In this document: one piece after another, positions 1 through 8,488 of the stretch
Numbering within the stretch: the stretch's first letter is position 1
How the letters are laid out: each line of letters opens with the position of its first letter
Assembly: GCA_032027165.1 (NCBI GenBank)
Contig: JAVSMO010000001.1
Span: 2,295,919-2,359,918, forward strand
Length of the DNA stretch: 64,000 nucleotides
From: Denitratisoma sp.
GTDB taxonomy: Bacteria; Pseudomonadota; Gammaproteobacteria; Burkholderiales; Rhodocyclaceae
Direction of reading: 5' to 3'
Notes under the pieces: model-generated
The model's database searches: none
The model's input: the letters and a program-made list of their open reading frames with translations, nothing else
Told to the model about the DNA's origin: nothing
Made by a program: the position numbers and the translations under genes

Positions 1-19
1 CACGCTGGTTCTCCTTCGG

Positions 20-3000
20 TCAAAGGGTGGTACGGCTGCGCTCGCGCCGCGTTTCCACCCACTCGTACATCAGCGGCAGGAGCAGCAGGGTCAGCGCCGT
101 GGAGGTGAACAACCCACCCACCACCACGGTGGCCAGCGGGCGCTGCGTTTCCGCGCCCACACCCTGCGAGAGCAGCATGGGAATCAGGCCGAGGATGGCC
201 ACCGAGGCGGTCATCAGCACCGGCCGCAGGCGCAGGCTCGCCCCTTCGCGCACCGCCTCGCGGATCGACAGGCCCTGGCGGCGCCGGTCGTTGAGGAAGG
301 ACACCAGCACGATGCCGTTCAGCATCGCCACGCCGAAGACAGCGATGAAGCCGATGGCGGAGGGCACCGAGACGTACTGCCCGGTTATGGCGAGGCCGAA
401 GACGCCGCCGATGATGGCGAAAGGCACGTTGGCGATGATCAGCGCGGCATGGGTGAGCGAGTTGAAGGCGGTGTAGAGCAGCAGGAAGATGAGGCCGATG
501 GTGAGCGGCACGATGAGGGCGAGCCGCGCCATGGCGCGCTGCTGGTTCTCGAAGGCGCCGCCCCACTCGATCCAGTAGCCCTCGGGCAACTTCACCTGGC
601 TCCTGATCTTCGCGTCGGACTCCCTGACGAAACCGTCCACGTCGCGGCCCTTCACGTCCATCTGCAGCACCGCGTAGCGGCTCAACTGCTCGCGGCGGAC
701 GAAGGTGTAGCCCTCGTCCAGCTCCACCGTGGCGACGCGCGAGAGCGGCACCAGCGCCCCGGCCTGGGTGCGCAGCGGAATGTCGCCGATCGCCTGCAGG
801 CTGTCGCGGAAGGCCGGGTCGAGCCGCACCTGGATGTCGAAGCGGCGCACGCCGTCGAGCAGGGTGCTGACGGCCTTACCGCCGATGCCGGCCTGCACCA
901 CCTCGAGGATCTCGTCGGCGTTGATGCCGAAGCGCGCCGCCTCCTCGCGCCTGACTTTCACCACGATCTGCGGCTTGCCCTTGTTGGCTTCCAGCGAGAG
1001 GTCGGCCACGCCGCTCACCTGCCCCAGCACCGGCTTGATCTGCGCGGCGAGGCGGTCGAGGGTGGCGAGGTCGGGGCCATAGAGCTTGAGGGCGAGGGTG
1101 GCGCGCACGCCCGAGATCAGCTCTTCGACCCGCATCTGGATCGGCTGGGTGTTGCCAAGCACGACGGTCGGGATGGCCTTTTCCAGCGCCTCCTTCATAC
1201 GGTCGGACAGCTCCGGCATGGAGAGCTTCTCCGGCCACTCGTCGCGCGGCTTCACGTCCACCAGCACTTCCATGTAGTTGGCGTCGGTGGTTTCCCCCTT
1301 CTCGGCGCGGCCGATGGTGGCCAGCACCGATTTCGTCTGCGGGAATTCCTGTTTCAGCACCGCGTTCATCTTCTGCGAGACGCGCACCGATTCCTCCAGC
1401 GAAGTGGAGGGGATGCCGGTGACGCGGAACATGATGGCACCCTCCTGCAGCGTCGGCATGAACTCCTTGCCGAGGAAGGGGAAGACGGCGAGCGCCGCCG
1501 CCAGCAGGGCCAGCGCCGCGACGATCACCCGCTTCTTGTTCTCCAGCGCCCGGTCGAGCAGCGGCAGGTAGGCGCCCTTGACCCAGCGCACCAGAAAGGT
1601 GTCCTTTTCCTCCTTGGGCTTGAGGATCAGCGCCGAGAGCACCGGCACCAGGGTCAGCGTCAAAACGAGCGAGCCGACCATGGCGAAGGTGATGGTGAGC
1701 GCCATCGGCTTGAACAGCTTCCCCTCCAGGCCGGTGAGCGAGAACAGCGGCAGGAACACCACGATGATGATGAGGATGGCGAAGGCGATGGGATTGATCA
1801 CCTCGCGCGCCGCCTCCAGGATGACGTGGGTGCGATTCACGCTTTTCCCCGCCTGATGGGAGAGCAGGCGGAAGCCGTTTTCCACCATCACCACGGCGCC
1901 GTCCACCATCATGCCGATGCCGATGGCCAGCCCCGCCAGCGACATGAGGTTGGCCGACAGTCCGAAGTGCTGCATCAGCAGGAAGGCGATCAGCATGGCC
2001 AGCGGCAGGGTGACGATCACCACCAGCGCCGAACGCGCCTCGCCGAGGAAGAGGAAGAGCACGATGGCCACCAGGATCGAGCCTTCGACCAGGGCGCTTT
2101 CCGCGGTGCCGAGCGCCTTCTCGACGATTTCGGTGCGGTCATACACCGGGTTGAGGGTGACGCCGGCGGGGAGCGCCTGGCGGGCGAGTTCGAGCTTGCG
2201 CTTGACGCCATCCACCACGTTCTTGGCGTTCTCGTTGATGCGGGCGAGCGCGATGCCCAGCGCCACCTCCCTGCCGTCGCGGGTCACCGCGCCGAAGCGC
2301 AGCGCCGGCCCTTCCTTCACCTCGGCTACCTCGTGCACGTGGATCGGCACGCCCTCGCGCTCGGCGACGACGATGTTGCCGATGTCGGTGGTGTTGGCCA
2401 CCAGCCCGAGGCCACGCACCAGGTATTGCTCCTGGCCGAGATTCACGTACTGGCCGCCGACCTGGCGGTTGTTGGCGGCCAGCGCCTCCATCACCGACTT
2501 GAAGGAGAGGCCGTACTTGATGAGCTTCTGCGGGTTGATCTGCACCTGGTACTGCTTCTCGAAGCCGCCCCAGGTGGTGACGTCGTCCACCCCCGGTGCG
2601 GTGCGCAGCATGAGCCGCACGTTCCAGTCGTGCAGAGTGCGCAGGTCCATGGCGGAGAGCTTCTTGTCGGCCGACTCCACCGTGTACCAGAACACCTGGC
2701 CGAGGCCGGAGCTGTTGGGCCCGAGGCTCGGCTCGCCGTAGCCTTGCGGGATGCGCTCCCTGGCCTCCAGCAGCTTCTCGCCGACGAGGCGCCGCGCGAA
2801 GTAGATGTCCACGTCGTCCTTGAAATAGACACCGACGTAGGACAGGCCGAACAGCGACACCGAGCGGATCTGCTCGATGCCGGGCAGGCCCGCCATGGCC
2901 GTCTCGATGGGCGCCGTCAAGAGCTTCTCGACGTCTTCGGCGGCGAGGCCGGGCGACTCGGTGTAGACGTTCACCTGGTTTGGCGTCACGTCGGGGAAGG

Positions 3001-3112
3001 CGTCCACCGGCACGGCGAGGAAGGCGCGCACGCCGAGGAAGACGACGAGGCCGAAGCCCACCAGCACCAGCAGCTTGTAGCGGAGCGAGAGATCGACGAT
3101 ACGGTTCAGCAT
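20..3112 (-). CDS. czcA: Heavy-metal efflux RND pump, CzcA family
   Basis: Inner-membrane proton/cation antiporter that drives trans-envelope export of divalent cations as the pump of a CzcCBA complex. The 1030-residue length fits the HME-RND family. The N-terminus carries a first membrane helix followed by a periplasmic porter domain starting VPVDAFPDVTPNQV. The fourth-helix region reads GIGMMVDGAVVMVEN, the proton-relay segment of heavy-metal RND pumps. It is the last gene of a minus-strand czcI-C-B-A order, nine bases downstream of czcB, so it is almost certainly cotranscribed. Metal specificity (Zn/Cd/Co) is inferred from the CzcI-containing operon rather than from the pump itself. Confidence 0.93.
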   Translation of the reverse strand: MLNRIVDLSLRYKLLVLVGFGLVVFLGVRAFLAVPVDAFPDVTPNQVNVYTESPGLAAEDVEKLLTAPIETAMAGLPGIEQIRSVSLFGLSYVGVYFKDDVDIYFARRLVGEKLLEARERIPQGYGEPSLGPNSSGLGQVFWYTVESADKKLSAMDLRTLHDWNVRLMLRTAPGVDDVTTWGGFEKQYQVQINPQKLIKYGLSFKSVMEALAANNRQVGGQYVNLGQEQYLVRGLGLVANTTDIGNIVVAEREGVPIHVHEVAEVKEGPALRFGAVTRDGREVALGIALARINENAKNVVDGVKRKLELARQALPAGVTLNPVYDRTEIVEKALGTAESALVEGSILVAIVLFLFLGEARSALVVIVTLPLAMLIAFLLMQHFGLSANLMSLAGLAIGIGMMVDGAVVMVENGFRLLSHQAGKSVNRTHVILEAAREVINPIAFAILIIIVVFLPLFSLTGLEGKLFKPMALTITFAMVGSLVLTLTLVPVLSALILKPKEEKDTFLVRWVKGAYLPLLDRALENKKRVIVAALALLAAALAVFPFLGKEFMPTLQEGAIMFRVTGIPSTSLEESVRVSQKMNAVLKQEFPQTKSVLATIGRAEKGETTDANYMEVLVDVKPRDEWPEKLSMPELSDRMKEALEKAIPTVVLGNTQPIQMRVEELISGVRATLALKLYGPDLATLDRLAAQIKPVLGQVSGVADLSLEANKGKPQIVVKVRREEAARFGINADEILEVVQAGIGGKAVSTLLDGVRRFDIQVRLDPAFRDSLQAIGDIPLRTQAGALVPLSRVATVELDEGYTFVRREQLSRYAVLQMDVKGRDVDGFVRESDAKIRSQVKLPEGYWIEWGGAFENQQRAMARLALIVPLTIGLIFLLLYTAFNSLTHAALIIANVPFAIIGGVFGLAITGQYVSVPSAIGFIAVFGVAMLNGIVLVSFLNDRRRQGLSIREAVREGASLRLRPVLMTASVAILGLIPMLLSQGVGAETQRPLATVVVGGLFTSTALTLLLLPLMYEWVETRRERSRTTL

Positions 3113-3121
3113 GTCCCCTCC

Positions 3122-4351
3122 TCAGTGAGCGTGGCCTTCGCCGAGCTGCGATTTGAGGATGCGCGCCTTGAGGGCGTAGGTTCCCGCCGTCACCACCTTG
3201 TCGCCCGCCGCGAGCCCGGCCTTGACCACGACGCGGCCGCGCAGCTTCTCGCCGAGCTCCACCGCGCGCGGTTCGAAGCCGCCGTGCTCCTCGACGAAGA
3301 CCGTGGGCTGGCCCTGCATCAGCACCACCGCCTCCTCCGGCAGGAGCAATCCCTTGCCCTTGCCGCCGGTACGGATTGCCGCGGTGGCGAACATCTCGGG
3401 CTTGAGCCGTCCGTCGGCGTTGACGACCTCGACCCGCGCCTGCACGGTGCGCGTCTCCTTGTCGACCACGGCGGCGATGTAGGTGAGCTTGCCCGCGAAG
3501 GTGGCGTCGGGATAGGCGGCGACGGTGACCACGGCCTGCGCCCCGACGCTCACCCGGCCGAGATCCTTCTCGAACAGGTTGGCCTCGATCCACAGCTTGG
3601 AGAGATCGGCGACGGTAAACAGCGGCTTGTCCGGCTGGGCCAGCTCGCCGAGGATGGCGTGCTTCTCGATCACCGTTCCCGCGAATGGCGTCGTCAGCGG
3701 AAAGGCCGACACCGCCTGGCCGTCGACAGCCGGCGCCGGGCCCACGCCCAGCATGCGCAGCCTGTCTCCGGCGGCGGCTAGCGCCGCCTTCGACTTCTCG
3801 TACTCGGCGTGGGCGCGCAGGTGATCCTTGCGGGCGATGATCTGCTCGCCGTGGAGCGCCTCGGCGCGCTCGAAATCCGCCTTGGCCAGCGCTTGCGCCG
3901 TCCGCGCCTGGAGCCAGGCCGAATGCGCCTCGCCCACTTCGAGGCTGTCGAGCACGGCGAGCGTCTGCCCGGCCTTGACGGCGTCGCCCAGATTGGCGGG
4001 AACCCGGACGACGCGCCCCGGCACGCGCGGCGCCACGTGGACGATGCGGTCCTGATTGGGGCGGATGGTGGCGGTCACCGTCAGCTGCTCGCTGATTTCC
4101 TGCTCCTGCAGTTCCTCGGTCCGGATGCCGGCGGCGGCGATCTCCTCGGCGCCGAGCTTGAGTTGTTCTTCCTCGCCGTGCCCTGACCCGTGTTCGCCGG
4201 GTTTTTCGGTGGTGTTGGCAGGCTTGTCGGCGGCGGCGCTCTTTTGCGCGCCGTCCTGCGGGGACTGACTTTGGCCGCAACCGGCGAGCGCCAGGGTCGA
4301 GAGGCAAAGGGCCAGCAGGGCGGCCCGGGGGAATGCGGGAAGGTTCTTCAT
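3122..4351 (-). CDS. czcB: RND efflux periplasmic adaptor lipoprotein, CzcB family
   Basis: Membrane-fusion subunit that links the CzcA pump to the CzcC outer-membrane channel. The start at 4351 is preferred because it puts a typical lipoprotein signal (MKNLPAFPRAALL, lipobox LAGC) at the N-terminus. An upstream ATG at 4405 overlaps the czcC stop as ATGA and would add 18 residues before the signal peptide, so translational coupling from there is possible. A His/Glu-rich stretch (HGSGHGEEEQ) after the lipobox may bind metal. It is followed by the split lipoyl domain (GRVVRVPANLGDAVKAGQ), a helical hairpin and beta-barrel domains. Confidence 0.9.
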   Translation of the reverse strand: MKNLPAFPRAALLALCLSTLALAGCGQSQSPQDGAQKSAAADKPANTTEKPGEHGSGHGEEEQLKLGAEEIAAAGIRTEELQEQEISEQLTVTATIRPNQDRIVHVAPRVPGRVVRVPANLGDAVKAGQTLAVLDSLEVGEAHSAWLQARTAQALAKADFERAEALHGEQIIARKDHLRAHAEYEKSKAALAAAGDRLRMLGVGPAPAVDGQAVSAFPLTTPFAGTVIEKHAILGELAQPDKPLFTVADLSKLWIEANLFEKDLGRVSVGAQAVVTVAAYPDATFAGKLTYIAAVVDKETRTVQARVEVVNADGRLKPEMFATAAIRTGGKGKGLLLPEEAVVLMQGQPTVFVEEHGGFEPRAVELGEKLRGRVVVKAGLAAGDKVVTAGTYALKARILKSQLGEGHAH

Positions 4352-4401
4352 GAAATCGGTTCCGTGGTTCGTGTTGTCCGGAAGGGGCGCGGCGGGGCGT
4401 T

Positions 4402-5688
4402 TCATTTCCCGCTCCGCCAGCCCGCCGCCTGTTCCAGCTCGATGCGCGTCAGGGCGAAATCGGTGGCCGCCTCCAGCACCTCGCGCCGGGTGTCGAGCAC
4501 CTGGCGGGTGGCGAACAGAAGTTGCGTCAGGCCGATCTCGCCGGCGCGGTAGGCGGCGGCGGACAGGCGCTGGTTTTCCTGCAGGCGCTGCAGGACGAAC
4601 TGCTCCAGCCGTTTGGCCCGTTCTCGCACGCTGCCGAGCTTCTGCCAGAGGGCGAGGACCGTCGCCTGGGTGTCGCGGGCGGCGGCCTGCCGTTCAATTT
4701 GGGCCTGGGTGAGTTCCGTCGTCGCCCGGCCGATACCGGTCGCGTTGCGGCGAAACAGCGGCAGGGGCAGCGAGAGGGAGATGCCGCTGATCCGCTCGCG
4801 CGCATCATTCGGGCCTTCGCGGCCGGAGAACAGTCCCACGGTGACGTCCGGGTAGGCGGCGGCGCGCTCCAGCCCGAGGCGGCTGCGGGCCGCCTGTTCG
4901 CGGTGGTCGAGGGCGCGCAGGCGGGGCCGTGCCGCAGCGGCGGCGAGCAGTTGATCCAGGGTGTAGGGGAAGGCGCCGTCGGCCGAGAGCGTCCCCTGCG
5001 CTTCCGGCAGTGCCTGCGCCGGCAGCTGCAGGGCGGCAGCGAGCTCGGCGCGGGCCTGGATGAGCTGCTCGCGCACCGCCTCGAGCTGGTTGCCCGAGCG
5101 GCCCAGTTCGACCTCGGCGAGATTGGTTTCGAGGCGGGTGTCCTCGCCTGCCGCGAAGCGCTTGCGGGCGACACCGACGTTGTCCCGGATCAGGGCGACG
5201 AGTTCCGCCTCCATGGCGGCGCGCGACTGCAGGCCGAGCACGCGGACGAATTTCTGCTCGACCTCGGCGCGCACCTGGTGGCGCGTCTCCTCGACGTGTT
5301 CCTTCAGCGCCGCCAGCTCCTGCTCGGCCGCTTCGCGCCGATGGCCGTGCTGGCCGGCGATCTCCAGGGCCTGGCTCAATTCCGCCCGCCATTCGCGCTG
5401 CGTGTCGTCGCCGAGGCCGGGCTGGGGCGCCCGCCGCCGCGCGCGCTCGGCGGCGAGCTGCGGGTTGTTCCAGAGCAGGCCGCGGGCGTCGTCGAGCTGC
5501 CCTTCGGCGGCAGCGAGGTTCGCCTGCGCCGCCTTGAGGGCGGGATGGGCCTGCTCGGCGAGCTGCCAGGCGCGCTCCAGGGTCAGCGGCGGTTCAGCCG
5601 CCGGCGCGGCCAGGGCCGGCAGCGAGAGCGCCAGCGCCGCAGCGATGCGGGCCATGCGCCCGCGGGTTCCATGCGTGATCGAAAACAT
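4402..5688 (-). CDS. czcC: TolC-family outer-membrane channel, CzcC family
   Basis: Outer-membrane exit duct of the CzcCBA complex. The protein has 428 residues, with a signal peptide (hydrophobic ALALSLPALAAPAAE) followed by two repeated coiled-coil/TolC units rich in Ala, Glu and Arg. The motif LTLERAWQLAEQAHPALKAA at the mature N-terminus is typical of the family. It sits between czcI and czcB, and its stop codon overlaps a possible czcB start. Confidence 0.9.
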   Translation of the reverse strand: MFSITHGTRGRMARIAAALALSLPALAAPAAEPPLTLERAWQLAEQAHPALKAAQANLAAAEGQLDDARGLLWNNPQLAAERARRRAPQPGLGDDTQREWRAELSQALEIAGQHGHRREAAEQELAALKEHVEETRHQVRAEVEQKFVRVLGLQSRAAMEAELVALIRDNVGVARKRFAAGEDTRLETNLAEVELGRSGNQLEAVREQLIQARAELAAALQLPAQALPEAQGTLSADGAFPYTLDQLLAAAAARPRLRALDHREQAARSRLGLERAAAYPDVTVGLFSGREGPNDARERISGISLSLPLPLFRRNATGIGRATTELTQAQIERQAAARDTQATVLALWQKLGSVRERAKRLEQFVLQRLQENQRLSAAAYRAGEIGLTQLLFATRQVLDTRREVLEAATDFALTRIELEQAAGWRSGK

Positions 5689-5797
5689 GATTCGTCGAAA
5701 TCTCCGGTTGATGAATCTGGGAGAAATCCGACGGAACGCCGCCGCGCCGCAGCGCGGGGAAACGACATCAAAGGGAAAGCGCAGGCGTTCCGCCGGA

Positions 5798-6151
5798 TCA
5801 GGCGAAACGCATCCACTTGGGCCGCTCGGGGCTCTCGGGTACTACGGAAGGCAACGCGCCGGGAGGATCGCCGGCGACGAGCGATGCCGGAGCGACGACG
5901 GACACCGCCGCAGACGAGGCGGCCGCCGCGGGGCAGCTCAGATGGCAGGCGCTGCAATCGGCATGCGCTTGCAGCGGCGACTTTCCGCCGGCTTCCTTGC
6001 CGTCCGCCGATACCTGCTGATGCTGATGATGGTGGTGACCGAAGTGCTGCACGGCCTGCCCTTCCTCATGCTGGCAATAGCTTGCCGCAACCGCCCAGGA
6101 GAACTGGAGCGGCAGGGCGAGCAGCATAAGGACGGCGAGCAGTTTTCTCAT
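5798..6151 (-). CDS. czcI: CzcI-type small periplasmic metal-resistance protein
   Basis: Small exported protein found as the first gene of czcICBA operons, thought to modulate the efflux response. The ATG at 6151 is chosen because it starts directly with a signal peptide (MRKLLAVLMLLALPLQFSWA); the open frame continues to 6262 but overlaps the next gene. The mature part has SYCQHE, an HFGHHHHQHQQ cluster and a CSACHLSC cysteine/histidine motif, all plausible metal ligands, and it ends with the PERPKW motif seen in CzcI proteins. It is 117 residues long. Confidence 0.8.
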   Translation of the reverse strand: MRKLLAVLMLLALPLQFSWAVAASYCQHEEGQAVQHFGHHHHQHQQVSADGKEAGGKSPLQAHADCSACHLSCPAAAASSAAVSVVAPASLVAGDPPGALPSVVPESPERPKWMRFA

Positions 6152-6161
6152 TTCGGCAAAG

Positions 6162-6190
6162 ATTGTATCTGCAACAGGACTTCGGGGCAA
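6162..6190 (-). promoter_or_regulatory. Candidate sigma-70 promoter of czcICBA
   Basis: On the minus strand TTGCCC (6185-6190) and TACAAT (6162-6167) are separated by exactly 17 bases, about 10 bases upstream of the czcI ATG. The -10 is strong and the -35 partial. A promoter this close to the ATG implies a very short leader. Prediction from pattern only. Confidence 0.4.
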
Positions 6191-6221
6191 CTCCCTGCTG
6201 CGGCGCTCCCTGCTGCGGCGC

Positions 6222-7265
6222 TCAATGATCATGACGATGGTGCGCATCCGGGAAATGCGCATGCACGTGCGTCAGCGGCGCGTGCCGGTGCCAGTGCGTA
6301 TGGCGCGTACCCGGCGCCACCGGATGCCCGTGTTCGTGCCGGTGGTGTTCGTCGTGTTCATGCTCGTGCGCGTGCTCCAGTGGCGCATGGCCGTGCGCGT
6401 GCGCATGCCGCTCGGTGAGATGCAGCCAGACCCCCAGCCCCATCAGGCCGCCGGCAAGCAGCAGGCGCGCCGTCACCGGCTCGCCGAGCAGCGGCACCGC
6501 GATCAGCGCGCCGACGAAAGGCGCCACCGAGAAATAGGCGCCGGTGCGCGCCGTGCCGAGGTGGCGCAAGCCGACCACGAAGAGGGCCAGACTCACCCCA
6601 TAGGACACCCATCCCAGACCGCCCGATACCAACACGGCCCACAACGGCGGCCAGCGATCCGCCGTCGCTGCGGCAATGGCGAGGTTGACCGCGCCGGCCG
6701 TCCAGCCCTTGCAGGCGGCAATCCAGGTTGCATCGGTCAGCGATATTTTGCGCGTGAGGTTGTTGTCGAGCGCCCAGGCGAGGCAGGCGCCGAGCACGGC
6801 GAGCGCCGGCCATGCCGCGCCGAAACGGGCTTCTCCGGGCCAGGACAAAATAAGAGCGCCAAGGACGATGGACGCCATGCCGAGCGCGATGCGGCGATCG
6901 AAATTCTCGCGGAAGACGAACCAGGCGAGCAGCGCGGTGAACACGCCTTCCGCGTTCAGCAGCAGCGATGCGCCGGAAGCCGGCATGGCCGACAGGCCGT
7001 ACATCAGCAACACCGGCCCGGCGACGCCGCCGGAGAGAATCGCCCCGGCAAGCCACGGCCAGTCGCCCGCCGCCGGCCGTACCGCGGGCGCGCGCCGGAC
7101 GAGCCGCGTCAGGCCGAGGCCGAGGCCGGCGCCCAGATACAGCAGCCCCGCCAGGAGCCATGGGCTGACCGTGCCCAGCAGCAGCTTGGCGAACGGCGTA
7201 CCGGCCCCGAACAGCACTGCGGCGCCAAGCGCCGCCGCCACCCCCGGCAGCCTCTTTGTCTGCAT
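6222..7265 (-). CDS. EamA/DMT-family exporter with histidine-rich C-terminal tail
   Basis: Inner-membrane drug/metabolite transporter of the ten-helix EamA type. The hydrophobic segments form two five-helix repeats (start GVAAALGAAVLFGAGTPFAKL). The final 65 or so residues form a soluble tail in which nearly every second residue is histidine (ERHAHAHGHAPLEHAHEHEH and onwards). The start is placed at the ATG at 7265 (MQTKRLPG); an ATG at 7283 is also possible. It is just upstream of czcI on the same strand. The tail suggests metal binding or sensing, perhaps metal or metallophore export, which is inference. Confidence 0.82.
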   Translation of the reverse strand: MQTKRLPGVAAALGAAVLFGAGTPFAKLLLGTVSPWLLAGLLYLGAGLGLGLTRLVRRAPAVRPAAGDWPWLAGAILSGGVAGPVLLMYGLSAMPASGASLLLNAEGVFTALLAWFVFRENFDRRIALGMASIVLGALILSWPGEARFGAAWPALAVLGACLAWALDNNLTRKISLTDATWIAACKGWTAGAVNLAIAAATADRWPPLWAVLVSGGLGWVSYGVSLALFVVGLRHLGTARTGAYFSVAPFVGALIAVPLLGEPVTARLLLAGGLMGLGVWLHLTERHAHAHGHAPLEHAHEHEHDEHHRHEHGHPVAPGTRHTHWHRHAPLTHVHAHFPDAHHRHDH

Positions 7266-7438
7266 AGGCATGTATTGATCCAACTGCTTGTCGAATTCCT
7301 GTACGTTGTGTGCCGCCGGCTTCGCCGGGCGACCGGCGTCTGCTGAGCGAGAGCGGGCATGGATGAGAGTACGGCTGCGGACAACGCAGCTGCCAAGATC
7401 GTGTTCTCATTTCGCTTCTTCTTTGCGGTTTCAAACAC
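7266..7438 (-). pseudogene. Frameshifted 5' remnant of a small periplasmic protein gene
   Basis: On the minus strand from a GTG at 7438 a signal-peptide-like sequence is encoded (NTILAAALSAAVLSSMPALA, then QQTPV). After one frame change the reading continues as RPAKPAAHNVQEFDKQLDQY straight into the exporter start. The layout (signal peptide, Ala/Pro/Lys linker, then a Gln/Lys helix) resembles that of the Met-rich protein at 19161-19724. This looks like the 5' end of such a gene, frameshifted and truncated against the transporter gene. No downstream domain remains. Confidence 0.4.
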
Positions 7439-7464
7439 GCACCCCGTGGCCCCGGAGGGGCCAC

Positions 7465-7707
7465 TTACCGGCGCTTGAGGTCTTCGCGTTTCTGCAGAAA
7501 TTCGTCACGGGAGATTTCTCCCCTGGCATAAGATTCCTCCAGATAATCCGCAGCGGTCTTGCCTGCTCCCCTTGAAGAATCGCTTGGCGGCGCGGAGTTG
7601 GAAGTGAGGTACTTGACGGCCACCAGGACGAGCAGGAGGAGGACCAGCCAGAACAACCCCATCCCGAACCAGCCCCACCAATGTCCCATGCTGTAATCCC
7701 ACATCAC
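7465..7707 (-). CDS. Short membrane protein with C-terminal SHOCT motif
   Basis: An 80-residue protein with a Trp/Met/Gly-rich N-terminus (MMWDYSMGHWWGWFGMG), one transmembrane helix (LFWLVLLLLVLVAVKYL) and a C-terminal SHOCT-type element (YARGEISRDEFLQKREDLKR). SHOCT proteins are common in copper/silver resistance islands, with unknown biochemical role. A paralogue with the same layout lies at 12959-13213. Confidence 0.8.
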   Translation of the reverse strand: MMWDYSMGHWWGWFGMGLFWLVLLLLVLVAVKYLTSNSAPPSDSSRGAGKTAADYLEESYARGEISRDEFLQKREDLKRR

Positions 7708-7761
7708 CGTGTCACTCCCAAAAAAAACAACTTCGGGCGTCCGCAGCGCCCCGCCTCCACA

Positions 7762-8121
7762 TTACCAGCCGCCGCGATGGTATTGCTCTCCCCGCCTCGG
7801 CTGCTTGACGGTCAGCCCCGTTTGCGCAGCGTAGAACGCGGCGAGCTGCTCTATATCCCGATCCGACAGCTTTTCTGCCTGCGGACGCATCACCGCGTCG
7901 CCTCGCCGGCCTGCGCGATAGGCGCGCAACGCGGCCACCAGATAGGCCTCGCGCTGCCCGGCAAGCCGGGGAAACTGGTCGGATGGGCTGTTGCCATCCT
8001 TTCCGTGACAGGCTGCACAGACTTGTTGGGCCTTGAGTACGCTTGGTGACGGTTCGCTGGCTGCCAAGGCCGCGTTGGTTAAAAATAGCAGGAACAACGC
8101 TACCGGCAATGGCGATTTCAT
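7762..8121 (-). CDS. Class I c-type cytochrome, small periplasmic
   Basis: Exported monoheme cytochrome c. The start is set at 8121 ([14 protein letters not shown] signal peptide); an in-frame ATG at 8157 would extend into the upstream gene. The heme motif CAACH is followed by [17 protein letters not shown], and a methionine (AVMRP) is a candidate distal ligand. The C-terminal half ([28 protein letters not shown]) closely parallels the adjacent gene at 8126-8488, so the two look like a tandem duplication. Probably an electron carrier linked to periplasmic metal oxidation or respiration (inference). Confidence 0.85.
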   Translation of the reverse strand: MKSPLPVALFLLFLTNAALAASEPSPSVLKAQQVCAACHGKDGNSPSDQFPRLAGQREAYLVAALRAYRAGRRGDAVMRPQAEKLSDRDIEQLAAFYAAQTGLTVKQPRRGEQYHRGGW

Positions 8122-8125
8122 TCCC

Positions 8126-8488
8126 TTACTCCTTCGCCGAGGCATAAAAATGGGCAACGCCGGTAATGTCTCGATCAGACAACATATTGGCCATGCGGTT
8201 CATGACCGGATGCCGACGTTCGCCGGAACGATAGGCTCGAAGGACTTTTTCCAGATACGCGGCATGCTGCCCGCCGAGCTTAGGAGCAGTCTCACCCATG
8301 CCCATGCCCATGCCCATGCCCATGCCGCCCCGCATTCCCATGTCGTGGCAACCATGGCACATCTCCAGTTTGTTCCAGCCGCCACCCCAACCGTCTTGCT
8401 GGCGGCCGGATCGCCAGTCTTGAGCCCACGCTGCTCGGGAGCCGCAGGTCACAAGGACAAACAAGAGAAACAGACGCGCGAGCTTCAT
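8126..8488 (-). CDS. Class I c-type cytochrome with Met-Gly repeat
   Basis: A 120-residue exported cytochrome c (signal [22 protein letters not shown]). The heme motif is CHGCH, then a Met-Gly repeat (GMGMGMGMG) encoded by perfect hexanucleotide repeats, then the cytochrome tail [20 protein letters not shown]. It lies four bases upstream of its paralogue at 7762-8121, and its ATG overlaps the stop of the truncated reductase gene upstream, so the three were probably one transcript. The Met run may bind Cu(I) (inference). Confidence 0.85.
   Translation of the reverse strand: MKLARLFLLFVLVTCGSRAAWAQDWRSGRQQDGWGGGWNKLEMCHGCHDMGMRGGMGMGMGMGMGETAPKLGGQHAAYLEKVLRAYRSGERRHPVMNRMANMLSDRDITGVAHFYASAKE
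8295..8324. repeat. Five tandem CCCATG hexanucleotides inside a cytochrome gene
   Basis: Five perfect CCCATG units on the plus strand encode alternating Met-Gly on the minus strand within the cytochrome c at 8126-8488. Copy-number slippage would change the repeat length without shifting frame. Confidence 0.9.

Noticed and set aside
449..3781. Very long plus-strand open frame (over 1100 codons) opposite czcA and czcB
   Set aside because: His/Gln/Arg/Ala-rich translation with no domain; it mirrors the czcA/czcB codons in a GC-rich gene, a typical antisense shadow.
8295..8324. CCCATG repeats as an on/off phase-variation switch
   Set aside because: The unit is six bases, so copy changes keep the reading frame; only length variation is possible.
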